From: Vicinamibacteria bacterium
GTDB lineage: Bacteria; Acidobacteriota; Vicinamibacteria; Vicinamibacterales; UBA8438
Reading direction: 5' to 3'
Assembly (NCBI GenBank): GCA_022820825.1
Contig: JAJEEU010000091.1
Span: 18,898-82,897, forward strand
Length of the DNA stretch: 64,000 nt
Part shown: positions 52,270 to 62,037 of the stretch, in pieces
Numbering within the stretch: position 1 is the first letter of the stretch
Layout: every line of letters begins with the position of its first letter
Translations under genes and position numbers: made by a program
The notes under the pieces: model-generated
Database searches by the model: none
Told to the model about the DNA's origin: nothing
The model's input: only the letters and a program-made list of their open reading frames with translations

Positions 52270-54423
52270 TCAGTCGAGGCCGCGGCGGGCGAGGAGCGGG
52301 GCGATGTCCGGCTCGCGCCCGCGGAAATCCCGGAACAGCTCCATTGCGTCGCGGCTGCCGCCCCGCGACAGCAGCATGCGCCGGAAGCGGTCGCCGTTCT
52401 CCCGCCGCAGCCCGCCGTTCTCCCTGAACCACTCCACGGTGTCAGCGTCGAGCACCTCGGCCCAGATGTACGAGTAGTAGCCGGCGGAGTAGCCGTGGCT
52501 CCAGATGTGCGAGAAGTAGGTGCTGCGGTAGCGCGGCGGCACGGTCTCCAGCGCCACGCCCGCGCGCGCCAGCGCAGCCGCCTCGAATGCCGCTACGCCG
52601 TCGGCGTCCGGCACCTCTGCGGCCGTGAGCTGGTGCCAGGCCTGGTCCAGCAGGGAGGCGGCCAGGTATTCCGTCGTCGCGAATCCCTGGTTGAACGTCT
52701 CGCTCGCCAGCACCTTGTCGAGCAGATCGGCCGGCATCGGCTCCCCGGTCTCGTGGTGCACGGCGTAGTTGCGCAGCACCTCCGGCCAGGTCGCCCACAT
52801 CTCGTTCACCTGCGAGGGGTACTCCACGAAGTCGCGCGGCACCGACGTGCCGGAGAAGTACGGGTACCGCACCGCGGAGAAGAACGCGTGCAGGGCGTGG
52901 CCGAACTCGTGAAACAGCGTCTCCACCTCGTCGAACGTCAGCAGCGTCGGCTCGCCCTCCGGAGGTTTCGGAATGTTCAGGCAGTTGGCAACGACCGGCT
53001 GCTGGCCCAGCAGCCCCGACTGCGACACGAAGGTGCTCATCCAGGCGCCGCCGCGCTTGGACGGCCGCGCGTACAAGTCGGCCAGGAACAGCGCCAGCGG
53101 CTCGCCGCCGGCGTCGGTGACGTCGAACACCCGCACGTCCGGGTGGTAGACGGGCAGGTCCGTCCGCTCGCGGAACGTCAGCCCGTACAGCCCGTTCGCC
53201 GCGTGGAACACGCCGTTGTGCAGCACGTTGTCCAGCTCGAAGTACGGCCGCAGGGCCGCGGCGTCGAAGGCGTAACGCTCGGCCCGCACCTGCTCGGTGT
53301 AGTAGGCCCAGTCCCAGGCGGCTACGGCACCCTCCTGGCCGCCGGCCGCGGCCACCGCCCGCAGATCCGCCGCCTCGCGCTCCGCGTTCGCGACCGCCGC
53401 CGGCGCCAGGCTTGCGAGCCGTTCGTTGACCGCCGCCACCGTGCGCGCGGTCTGCCGCTCCAGGCTGTACGCGGCGTGGTTGGCGTAGCCGAGCAGCACC
53501 GCGCGTTCAGCCCGCAGCCGCGCCATCCGCGAGATGACGTCGCGGTTGTCGAACTCGCCGCCCTGGCTGCCGCGCGCGAGCGATGCTTCCATGATGCGCC
53601 GCCGCAGATCCCGGTTCTCGAGGGCGGCCAGCGGCGGCTGGCCGCTCGTGTTGCGCAGGGCGACTACGTACTTGCCGTCGAGGTCCTGCGCGGCCGCCGC
53701 GTCGGCCGCCGCGGTGATCTCGTTCTCGGACAGCCCGACCAGCGCATCGCGCGACTCCACGACCACGGCCGCGGCGTTCACCTCGTTCAGCACGTTCTGC
53801 GTGAACGTCGCCTCGAGCCCCGCCAGCTCGGCGTTGATCTCCCTGAGGCGCTCCTGGTCGGCCTCCGGGAGCCGGGCGCCGGCCCGCACGAAGTCCTTGT
53901 AGTACTCCTCCAGCAGCCGCCGTGACTCGTCGTCGAGGTCCAGCTCGCCGCGCCGTTCGTGCAACGCGCGCACCCGCTCGAAGAGCGCGCCGTTCAGCAG
54001 TATCTGGTCGCTGTGGGCCGCAAGCCTGGGCGCGATCTCGCTGCGGATGGCGTCGAGCGCGTCGTTCGTGTTGGCCGAGTTGAGGTTGAAGAAGACCTGC
54101 GAGACGCGCTCGAGGACGCGACCCGACCGCTCCAGCGCCACCAGCGTGTTCTCGAACGTCGGCGCTTCCGTGGAGGCGGCGATCGCCTCGACCTCGGCCA
54201 GTTGCTCTTCCATGCCCCGCTCGAACGCCGGCATGTAGAGGCCGTCGTCGATCCGGTCGAACGGGGGGTACTGGAAGGGCAGGGTGCTCTCGGCGAAGAA
54301 GGGGTTGGCTTCCGTCACGGTCGCAGCGTCGTTCATCGGCGTCTCGGGTTCAGGTTGCGCGCAGGCGGCCAGGGCAGCCACCGCTGCTGCAGCGATTGCA
54401 AGCGGGGATCGTTTGACCATCAT
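52270..54423 (-). CDS. M3-family metallopeptidase (Dcp/oligopeptidase A-like), lipoprotein signal
   Basis: FDEVETLFHEFGHALHAFFS (HExxH) and lipobox-like AALAACAQ. Confidence 0.94.
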   Translation of the reverse strand: MMVKRSPLAIAAAAVAALAACAQPEPETPMNDAATVTEANPFFAESTLPFQYPPFDRIDDGLYMPAFERGMEEQLAEVEAIAASTEAPTFENTLVALERSGRVLERVSQVFFNLNSANTNDALDAIRSEIAPRLAAHSDQILLNGALFERVRALHERRGELDLDDESRRLLEEYYKDFVRAGARLPEADQERLREINAELAGLEATFTQNVLNEVNAAAVVVESRDALVGLSENEITAAADAAAAQDLDGKYVVALRNTSGQPPLAALENRDLRRRIMEASLARGSQGGEFDNRDVISRMARLRAERAVLLGYANHAAYSLERQTARTVAAVNERLASLAPAAVANAEREAADLRAVAAAGGQEGAVAAWDWAYYTEQVRAERYAFDAAALRPYFELDNVLHNGVFHAANGLYGLTFRERTDLPVYHPDVRVFDVTDAGGEPLALFLADLYARPSKRGGAWMSTFVSQSGLLGQQPVVANCLNIPKPPEGEPTLLTFDEVETLFHEFGHALHAFFSAVRYPYFSGTSVPRDFVEYPSQVNEMWATWPEVLRNYAVHHETGEPMPADLLDKVLASETFNQGFATTEYLAASLLDQAWHQLTAAEVPDADGVAAFEAAALARAGVALETVPPRYRSTYFSHIWSHGYSAGYYSYIWAEVLDADTVEWFRENGGLRRENGDRFRRMLLSRGGSRDAMELFRDFRGREPDIAPLLARRGLD

Positions 54424-54456
54424 ATTGATCTCCTCACTGTACCCCACCGGTCCGCG

Positions 54457-55422
54457 TCAGACATGATTGCGGAGCAACAACTCTCGGGGATCGGGATCGA
54501 GGTAACGTTGTCCGGTCAAGTACTGGACCTGAAGGCGCCGCGCATGATGGTCCACCAGCGTCAGCGGGACGATCAACGGGACCAGCCCGCGGCGAAAGTC
54601 GTCGATCACTGTGGCGAGGTCCTGGCGCGTGGCAGCGTCGAGCGTCTGCTTGAAGTGGCCGGCCGCGTGGTGCAGCACGTTGGCGTGGCGCGCCCGCGTG
54701 GCCGGCCGCGACAGGGCCGCCATCAGCTCGTCCTCGTAGCGCCGCGCCAGCTCGGCGCGCGGGATCTGCGCCGCCTCGGCGACCAACCGCCCCAGCTCGC
54801 GGTAGGCCTGCACCGAGTGCGCCATGAGGTCGAGCTTGTGCGCCGTGTGGAACGCCACCAGGTCGCGCACCTTCCACCGCCCGGAGAGCAGCACGCGCAG
54901 CCGCTGGTAGACGAACACGCGCACGATGAAGTTCTCGCGCAACCGCGCGTCGTGCAGCCGGCCTTCCTCCTCGATCGGCAGGTTCGGAAACTGGCGCCGC
55001 AGCTCCTCCGCGAACAGGCCGCGCCCCGTGCGCTCGCGGGCGTCCGCATGGCGCCATACGGCCACGCGCTCGAGCCCGCAGCTCGGCGAGTCCTTCTTCA
55101 GGATGTATGCGCTGAGGTTCTCCCGGGCCAGGGCGCGCACGCGCCGGCGGGCGAAGCGGCGCATCCGACGCGTCAGATCGACGCCGGTCTTCACCGTCAC
55201 GAGCCGGACGCCCTGCGGCGCGGCCGCGTCGTGCACCAGCCGGATCGGCTCGCGGGGCGTACCGAGTCCGAGCTCGGCCTCGGGGCAGACCGCCACCCAT
55301 TCGACGAACGGTCCGAGCGTGTCCAGGAGGAACCGGTCGCGCTTGTGGCCGCCGTCGTAGCGCACCGCCTCGCCCAGCAGGCAACTGGATATCCCTATGC
55401 GGACGGGCGGCCGGTCGGTCAT
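54457..55422 (-). CDS. DUF523 and DUF1722 (YbgA) fusion protein
   Basis: IGISSCLLGEAVRYDGGHKRD, VCPEAELGLGTPREPIRL, SPSCGLERV (DUF523) followed by DUF1722-like C-terminus. Confidence 0.88.
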   Translation of the reverse strand: MTDRPPVRIGISSCLLGEAVRYDGGHKRDRFLLDTLGPFVEWVAVCPEAELGLGTPREPIRLVHDAAAPQGVRLVTVKTGVDLTRRMRRFARRRVRALARENLSAYILKKDSPSCGLERVAVWRHADARERTGRGLFAEELRRQFPNLPIEEEGRLHDARLRENFIVRVFVYQRLRVLLSGRWKVRDLVAFHTAHKLDLMAHSVQAYRELGRLVAEAAQIPRAELARRYEDELMAALSRPATRARHANVLHHAAGHFKQTLDAATRQDLATVIDDFRRGLVPLIVPLTLVDHHARRLQVQYLTGQRYLDPDPRELLLRNHV

Positions 55423-55464
55423 GATGGAGAGGCGAATCGATTATAGGCGGCAGGAGGGAACTTC

Positions 55465-56364
55465 ATGAACGTGCTGGTCACCGGGTCGAGCGGATTGATC
55501 GGGGCAGCGCTGGTGCCCGTGCTGGCTGCGGACGGTCATCAGGTGCGGCGCCTGCGGCGGGCACCCGCGGCCGGCCCGGAAGTGACATCGTGGAATCCGG
55601 CGGACGGGACGTTCGCGCCCGGCGCGCTCGACGGCATCGACGCCGTGGTCCATCTCGCGGGGGAGAACATCGCCGGCGGCCGCTGGACGGCCGCGCGCAA
55701 GGCGGGCATCCGGGGCAGCCGCGTGGACGGGACGCACCGCCTGTGCGCGGCGCTGGCCGCGCTCGACACGCCGCCGCGCGTGCTGGTCGCGGCGTCGGCC
55801 ATCGGCTACTACGGTGATCGCGGAGACGAGCTGCTCGACGAAGCGGCGTCGCCGGGCATTGGATTCCTGCCCGAGGTTTCCCGCGCCTGGGAAGCGGCGG
55901 CGTCGCCGGCGCGCGAGGCAGGCATCCGCGTGGTGCACCTGCGCATCGGCATCGTGCTCAGTCCGGCCGGCGGAGCGCTGGGCCAGATGCTGCTGCCGTT
56001 CAAGCTGGGCGTCGGCGGGGTGCTGGGGTCCGGCGACCAGTACATGAGCTGGATCGCCATCGACGACGTCGTGGGCATCGCGCGGCACGCGCTGGCGGAC
56101 GAAGCGCTCAGCGGTCCGGTCAACGCCGTGGCGCCGCAGGCGGTCACCAACCGCGAGTTTACCCGCGCGCTCGGAGCTGTCCTGCGCCGGCCCACCATCC
56201 TGCCCGCGCCCGCGTTCGCCCTGCGCATCGCGCTCGGCGAGATGGCGGACGCGCTGCTGCTCGCCAGCACGCGCGTCGAACCCGCGGTGCTGCGTTCCAC
56301 GGCGTTCGAATTCCAGCATCCGGAGCTGGAGGGCGCCCTGCGGCATGTCCTGCGACGGTCGTGA
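55465..56364 (+). CDS. TIGR01777-family NAD-dependent epimerase/dehydratase (YfcH-like)
   Basis: MNVLVTGSSGLIGAALVPVLAADGHQVRRLRR; AVVHLAGENIAGGRWTAARKAGIRGSRVDGT. Confidence 0.92.
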   Translation: MNVLVTGSSGLIGAALVPVLAADGHQVRRLRRAPAAGPEVTSWNPADGTFAPGALDGIDAVVHLAGENIAGGRWTAARKAGIRGSRVDGTHRLCAALAALDTPPRVLVAASAIGYYGDRGDELLDEAASPGIGFLPEVSRAWEAAASPAREAGIRVVHLRIGIVLSPAGGALGQMLLPFKLGVGGVLGSGDQYMSWIAIDDVVGIARHALADEALSGPVNAVAPQAVTNREFTRALGAVLRRPTILPAPAFALRIALGEMADALLLASTRVEPAVLRSTAFEFQHPELEGALRHVLRRS

Positions 56365-56531
56365 TTCTCCGCAGCTGGCAGCCTGTGCACACTGTTCAGC
56401 GTGCACGCCAGCCAGCCAAACAGCCCGTCAAACAACTCGCCAAATAGAAAACAGGTAGATCAACAATTCTTTCTAAATGAGTAAGATACAGTGATATAGT
56501 TGGCGCCAGAAAGACTGCGAAGACGGGACGT

Positions 56532-57713
56532 ATGGACTGGCGCCGTTTTGCCTTCGACTACCGGCTCGACACCACTCCGCTGGGACCCGATCTGATCCGC
56601 ATCGAGGCTTCCAGGGAGGCGGCGTACAACCTGGTCCTTCCCCCGCACTGGCGAGAGCAACTTGATCGGCTGAATCGCGTCCGGGCCGTGCACGGCACCA
56701 CTGCTCTCGAAGGCAACCCGCTCTCCGAGGACGAGGTGGGCTACCAGTTGGACCGCTTGGCTGAGGCTGAAGCGCCAGCAGAGGGCCTGTCGAAGGAGCA
56801 ACTGCAGATCCGTAATGCCGGCAGGGCGCAGGAATGGGTCAGGCACAGATTTCTTGCGGATGGACCACCGCTCCGGATGACCGACCTGTTGCGCATGCAT
56901 GAGATGCTCACTGCCGGTTCCGACGAAAGAGACAACGCGCCCGGACGATTTCGAACGCATCCCGTCGTCGTCGGAACGCAGGCCCTGGGTGGCGTGCACC
57001 GTGGCGCACCCCCGGCGGACCTGGAACGGCTGATGGAAGGGCTCCTGGAATTCGTCAACAGCCGGCGGGTCGCGGCGCAGCACCCCGTGGTGCGCTCTCT
57101 TCTGGCCCATTTCTTCCTGGTCACCATTCATCCCTTCGGCGACGGAAACGGCCGCATATCGCGGCTGGTGGAGGCGGGGATCCTGTTCCAGGGCGGCTAT
57201 AACGTCCACGGGTTCTACGGACTGTCGAACTATTTCTACCGCAATGGTGACGAGTACAAGCGGTTGCTGCAGCAAAGCAGGCGGGAACAGCCGTTCGATC
57301 TGAACGCGTTTGTGACATTCGGGGTCAAGGGCTTCGCCGCCGAACTGACCGGGATCAATAATTTCATCAAGGCTAGGCTGAACCGGGTGATCTACCGGGA
57401 GACCCTGGTCCGCGCGCTCGGTCAACGAGTAGGGGCGCGCCGCCGCGCCGTCAACCAGAGGGAATACGGCCTGCTGGATTTTCTTCTGCAACAGACGGAG
57501 CCGTCCGATCCCTTCTCGGGCGAAGCGTCGAAGCGTGTGACGCTCCATGACCTGCTGCAAGAGCCGTATGTCCGGGCCATATACCGCAACGTCACCCGCC
57601 GAACGTTTTCCCGCGAGTTGAGCCGACTCGCGGATGCCGGGTTCATCAAGTTTGAACACCAGGGCGACGACTGGTTCGTGTCGGTCGACTTCGGAGCGAT
57701 TGGCAAGTACTAA
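56532..57713 (+). CDS. Fic family protein with N-terminal inhibitory motif and C-terminal winged-helix-like region
   Basis: HPFGDGNGRISR Fic motif; TTALEGN matches (S/T)xxxE(G/N). Confidence 0.94.
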   Translation: MDWRRFAFDYRLDTTPLGPDLIRIEASREAAYNLVLPPHWREQLDRLNRVRAVHGTTALEGNPLSEDEVGYQLDRLAEAEAPAEGLSKEQLQIRNAGRAQEWVRHRFLADGPPLRMTDLLRMHEMLTAGSDERDNAPGRFRTHPVVVGTQALGGVHRGAPPADLERLMEGLLEFVNSRRVAAQHPVVRSLLAHFFLVTIHPFGDGNGRISRLVEAGILFQGGYNVHGFYGLSNYFYRNGDEYKRLLQQSRREQPFDLNAFVTFGVKGFAAELTGINNFIKARLNRVIYRETLVRALGQRVGARRRAVNQREYGLLDFLLQQTEPSDPFSGEASKRVTLHDLLQEPYVRAIYRNVTRRTFSRELSRLADAGFIKFEHQGDDWFVSVDFGAIGKY

Positions 57714-57744
57714 GTCCCCGGGGGGTTCGGTATCATCGGCAGCC

Positions 57745-59046
57745 ATGCAGATCCTCAACCGCTACTTCGAGCTCGACCGGCACGGCACGACCGTGCGCAC
57801 CGAGGTGATGGCGGGGCTGACGACGTTCCTCACCATGGCCTACATCGCCTTCGTCAACCCGCAGATCCTGGCGGATGCCGGCATGGACCGGGGGGCGGTG
57901 TTCGTGGCGACCTGCGTTGCGGCCGCGCTCGGCTGCGCCATCATGGGGCTGTACGCCAACTATCCCATCGCCCAGGCGCCCGGCATGGGGCTGAACGCCT
58001 TCTTCACCTACGGGGTGGTGCTCGGCCTTGGCTACCCGTGGCAGACCGCGCTCGGCGCGGTGTTCGTCTCCGGCGTCTGCTTCATGGCGCTGTCGGTGCT
58101 GCCGGTCCGCGAGTGGGTGATCAACGCGTTCCCGCGCTCGCTCAAGCTGGCCACGTCGGCCGGCATCGGCTTCTTGCTGGCGATCATCGCGATGCAGAAC
58201 GCGGGCCTGGTGGAGGGCAGCGAGGCGACGCTGGTGACGCTCGGCGACGTGACCGCCGCACCGGCCGTGCTGGCCGTCGTCGGCCTCGTCCTCATCGCCG
58301 CACTGGAGGCGCGGCGCGTGACGGGCGGGCCGATCATCGGGATCCTGACCGTCACGGCGATCGGTCTCGCGCTCGGCGTGAGCCCGTTTCGCGGGCTAGT
58401 GGATCTGCCGCCGTCGATCGCGCCGACGCTGTTCGTGCTCGACATCGGCGCCGCGCTCGACATCGCGCTGTTCGGCGTGATCTTCGCGTTCCTGTTCACG
58501 GACCTGTTCGACACCGCCGGAACCCTGATAGGCGTGGCCCACCAGGCCGACCTGCTCGACGCCGAGGGGCGGCTGCCGCGCGTCAGGAAGGCGCTGATCG
58601 CCGACTCGACGGCCACCACGGTGGGCGCGCTACTCGGTACATCGCCGGTCACCAGCTACATCGAGAGCGCCGCCGGCGTGAAGGCGGGCGGGCGCACGGG
58701 CCTGACCGCGGTGACGGTGGCGCTGCTGTTCCTGGCCACGCTCTTCCTGTCGCCGCTGGCAGACACCATTCCGCCGTACGCCACGGCTGCGGCGCTGCTG
58801 TTCGTGACGTGCCTGATGGCGCGCAGCTTCGTCGACATCGAGTGGTCTGACATCACGGAATCCGCGCCGGCCGTGGTGCTGGCGCTCACCATCCCGTTCA
58901 GCTTCTCGATTGCCGACGGCATCGCCGCCGGCTTCATCACCTACGCGGTGATCAAGGTGCTGTCCGGGCACCGGCGCGAGGCCAGTCCCGCCGTGCTGGC
59001 GCTGGCCGCCGTGTTCATCGCCCGCTTCATCTGGCTGGACGGGTAG
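57745..59046 (+). CDS. NCS2-family (AzgA-like) nucleobase permease
   Basis: EVMAGLTTFLTMAYIAFVNPQILADAGMDRGAVFVATC and APGMGLNAFFTYGVV. Confidence 0.93.
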   Translation: MQILNRYFELDRHGTTVRTEVMAGLTTFLTMAYIAFVNPQILADAGMDRGAVFVATCVAAALGCAIMGLYANYPIAQAPGMGLNAFFTYGVVLGLGYPWQTALGAVFVSGVCFMALSVLPVREWVINAFPRSLKLATSAGIGFLLAIIAMQNAGLVEGSEATLVTLGDVTAAPAVLAVVGLVLIAALEARRVTGGPIIGILTVTAIGLALGVSPFRGLVDLPPSIAPTLFVLDIGAALDIALFGVIFAFLFTDLFDTAGTLIGVAHQADLLDAEGRLPRVRKALIADSTATTVGALLGTSPVTSYIESAAGVKAGGRTGLTAVTVALLFLATLFLSPLADTIPPYATAAALLFVTCLMARSFVDIEWSDITESAPAVVLALTIPFSFSIADGIAAGFITYAVIKVLSGHRREASPAVLALAAVFIARFIWLDG

Positions 59047-59071
59047 CCGTCCAGTCCGCCCGCGCGGAACG

Positions 59072-60934
59072 CTATTCGGGGAGGGCGTACGCCAGGAGCG
59101 TGTCGGTGGCGGCCACGGCGACGTACTGGCGTCCGTCCGCGGCCAGGTAGGTGAGCGGATTGGCGTTGCCGTGGGCGGGGAGCCGCGCCTCCCACAGCTC
59201 GCGCCCTGTCGCTGTCTCGTACGCCCGGAAGCGGTTGTCGTCGGTGGCGGCGACGAACGCCACGCCGCCGGCCGTGACGATCGCGGCGGCCCGCACCGGC
59301 CGGCCGGTGTTGCGGCGGCCCTCCGGGAGCGCGTCGCTGACGCCGAGCGGTACGCGCCAGGCGATATCGCCGGTCGCCGCCTCCACGGCGATCAGCTCGC
59401 CCCAGGGCGGTTTCTGACAGGGCAGGCGCGGCCCGTCGCCGACGGCGACGTCGAAGCTCGCCGGGCGCGGCGCGGCTTTCTCGTACGGCAGCGGCGCCTC
59501 GCCGCCCGCCGCCACCATCCAGCCGAGCGCACCCACGTTCTGCGTGGCCACCAGCAGGTAGTCGGCGTGCGGATCGAACGCGACGCCGCCCCAGTTCGGT
59601 CCGCCGACGCCGCCCGGAAAGTTCAGGGTGGTGCGCGGCGGCGAGCCTTCCGGGCGGTAGACCCAGGGGGTGAACGGGCCGGCGCTGTGGATCTCCCCCA
59701 GCGACTCGACCAGCTCGGCGCAGGCCGCGGCATGCTCCGCCGAGGTGTCGTCCGCCGTCACGAGGTCGGCGGGCTCGTAGGCGACGCGGCCCATCGGCGG
59801 CGGCTTCACCGGAAACGGCTGCGTCGGATACGTCGCTTCGCCGGGAACGTCGCTGGCGGGGACCGGACGTTCCTCCACGCCGAAGACCGGCTCGCCGCTC
59901 TCGCGGTCGAGGATGTAGAGGTAGCCCGACTTGGTGGTCACGCCGAGCGCCGGGATGGTGCGCCCGTCCCGCTCGATGTCGAACAGCACCGGCGGCGCGG
60001 GCGGGTCGGCGTCCCACAGGTCGTGGCGGATCGTCTGGAAGTGCCAGCGGTACTCGCCGCTGTGCGCGTCCACCGCCACCACGGAGTTGCCGTACAGGTT
60101 GGCGCCCTCCCGATCGCCGCCGTAGGCGCCGGGAATGGGCGAAGCCAGCGGGAGGTACACCAGGTCGCGGTCCGCGTCCGCGGTGAAGTAGAACGGCCAG
60201 GCGTTGGCGCCCAGCCGCCCCTGCCAACTGTCGCCCGCCCACGTGTCATGGCCTACGTCGCCCGGCTGCGCCACCGAGCTGAATTCCCAGACCGGCGCGC
60301 CGCTGCGCGCGTCGAAGGCGCGGGCGTTGCCGATGCCGCCAATGGCCCCGGGCGGCGTGTTCGCGCCGACCACGACGACGTCGCCGAAGACGAGCGGCAC
60401 GGAGTTGTACGGCACGCCGAGCTCGACGACGCCGGCCGAGCCGAACCCGGCCACGGGCATGCCCGTCGCCGCGTCGACGGCGTGCAGGTGCAGGCCGGTG
60501 GTGAAGAGGATGCGCGGCTCCAGGCCGTCGCCGCCCGCCCACCACGCGACGCCGCGCCGGGAGGGCGCGCCCTCTGCCGGCGTGTGGCGCCAGCGCTCCG
60601 CGCCGGAAGCCGGATCCAGCGCGACGACGCGGTCGGCCGCCGGCACGTACATCACGCCGCCGATGACGATGGGGGTGGCCTGCGAGCGCGGACCGCGCGC
60701 GGCGTCGTCCTCCGATGCGGCGCGCAGCGAATAGGTCCACGCCTGCGCGAGGCCGGCGACGTTGTCCGCGGTCACCTGCGCCAGCGGAGAGTAGCCGGTG
60801 CCCGCGGGATCCGCGCGGTACAGCGGCCAGTCGCCCGACGGCGCGGGGGCGTCATCCCCGGCGGCGGGAGCGTCCGGCCCGCCGCTGCAGGCCGCAGTCG
60901 CCAGCAGCACGGCAAACGCCGCCGCCAGGCGCAT
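59072..60934 (-). CDS. PQQ-binding-like beta-propeller quinoprotein (glucose/alcohol dehydrogenase-like), lipoprotein
   Basis: GDWPLYRADPAGTGYSPLAQVTADNVAGLAQAWTYSL; W-motif propeller repeats; lipobox LLATAACSGG. Confidence 0.9.
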   Translation of the reverse strand: MRLAAAFAVLLATAACSGGPDAPAAGDDAPAPSGDWPLYRADPAGTGYSPLAQVTADNVAGLAQAWTYSLRAASEDDAARGPRSQATPIVIGGVMYVPAADRVVALDPASGAERWRHTPAEGAPSRRGVAWWAGGDGLEPRILFTTGLHLHAVDAATGMPVAGFGSAGVVELGVPYNSVPLVFGDVVVVGANTPPGAIGGIGNARAFDARSGAPVWEFSSVAQPGDVGHDTWAGDSWQGRLGANAWPFYFTADADRDLVYLPLASPIPGAYGGDREGANLYGNSVVAVDAHSGEYRWHFQTIRHDLWDADPPAPPVLFDIERDGRTIPALGVTTKSGYLYILDRESGEPVFGVEERPVPASDVPGEATYPTQPFPVKPPPMGRVAYEPADLVTADDTSAEHAAACAELVESLGEIHSAGPFTPWVYRPEGSPPRTTLNFPGGVGGPNWGGVAFDPHADYLLVATQNVGALGWMVAAGGEAPLPYEKAAPRPASFDVAVGDGPRLPCQKPPWGELIAVEAATGDIAWRVPLGVSDALPEGRRNTGRPVRAAAIVTAGGVAFVAATDDNRFRAYETATGRELWEARLPAHGNANPLTYLAADGRQYVAVAATDTLLAYALPE

Positions 60935-61971
60935 CAACGCCGCGCCGCCTCCTCCGCCGCCTGCTCCGGGGTGAGGATGTTCGCCTCGGGGTTCTCCCTG
61001 GCGCCCGCCAGGATGTTGTAGATCCCGTAGTTGCCTTCGTGGCAGGCGTATTCGTACAGCGGCAGGTCGCTGCGCTTCATCGGGAGCTCGTAGGTCCACG
61101 GCCGCGTCCAGACGGTCGGGTCGTTGACGGTCACGTTGTAGAGCAGAATGTCCGGCGAGGCGCGCGTGAAGCGCTCCACGAGGTGCAGGTTGCGTCCCGT
61201 CAGCCCGTTCTCGAAGGCCGTCTCGCGGTGGAAGTTGACGGTCTCGACGACCAGCGTGTCGCCCTCCCAGCGACCGCGCGAATCGCCGACCCACTGCGGG
61301 ATGTCGCCGTGGGCGCTGCCGTCGAGCGGCACGATCCGCGCGTTGTGGATCATCTCGTTGAAGATCACGACGTGGTCGGGCGTCTGCAGCAACTGCACGT
61401 TCTGGTTGTAGGCGCCCGGCTCCATCGGCGGACCGGAGTTGAAGCCCAGGATGCAGCGCACCTGGATGCCGCCCGGGCCCAGGTCCTCGACGAAGCCGCC
61501 GGGCGTCGGCGTATGCCGCCGCAGGCCGCGCCCCGCCTCGGTGCCGGCCTCGTAGCGCGCCTGCGCCTCGGGGGTCTTCGCCGGGATGCGGCCGTCCGGC
61601 GGATCGATCACGAGCGACGTCCGCCGCGTATCGACGACGGACGACACCGGATCGAACCAGAACTGGTTGTAGTTGCCGACCGTGTCGAACGGTGTCTGCG
61701 TGTCGCGCGCCGCCTGCGCCGCCTCGGATTGCTCCTCCAGCGCGGCCGCCTGCTCGTCGGTCAGCACCTCCGTGTCGGCGAGATCGGTGGGCCGCTCCAT
61801 CGGCGTGATGGTGCTGAAGTCCCACACGCCCTGCAGGTCGGGCGCCCCCCAGGCTGTCCGCGGCGCCGTCCAGTTCTCGTCCTGCGCGCCGGCCAGGGCG
61901 GGGGCGAGCAGCAGGCCGGCGGCAACCGCCGCCGCGGGCAGCACGTTGATCGCGTACGAACGATGACGCAT
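60934..61971 (-). CDS. Secreted protein of unknown function, paralog 2
   Basis: RTAWGAPDLQGVWDFSTITPMERPTDLAD, RRTSLVIDPPDGRIPAKTP, GRWEGDTLVVET, CHEGNYGIYNIL; ATGA overlap with downstream quinoprotein gene. Confidence 0.8.
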   Translation of the reverse strand: MRHRSYAINVLPAAAVAAGLLLAPALAGAQDENWTAPRTAWGAPDLQGVWDFSTITPMERPTDLADTEVLTDEQAAALEEQSEAAQAARDTQTPFDTVGNYNQFWFDPVSSVVDTRRTSLVIDPPDGRIPAKTPEAQARYEAGTEAGRGLRRHTPTPGGFVEDLGPGGIQVRCILGFNSGPPMEPGAYNQNVQLLQTPDHVVIFNEMIHNARIVPLDGSAHGDIPQWVGDSRGRWEGDTLVVETVNFHRETAFENGLTGRNLHLVERFTRASPDILLYNVTVNDPTVWTRPWTYELPMKRSDLPLYEYACHEGNYGIYNILAGARENPEANILTPEQAAEEAARR

Positions 61972-62037
61972 CGGAATCCTCCTTCGGATCGGTCCTTGCC
62001 GTGTCCCGCCGCAGGTCGCGGGCGCCGCGGGACTCGC

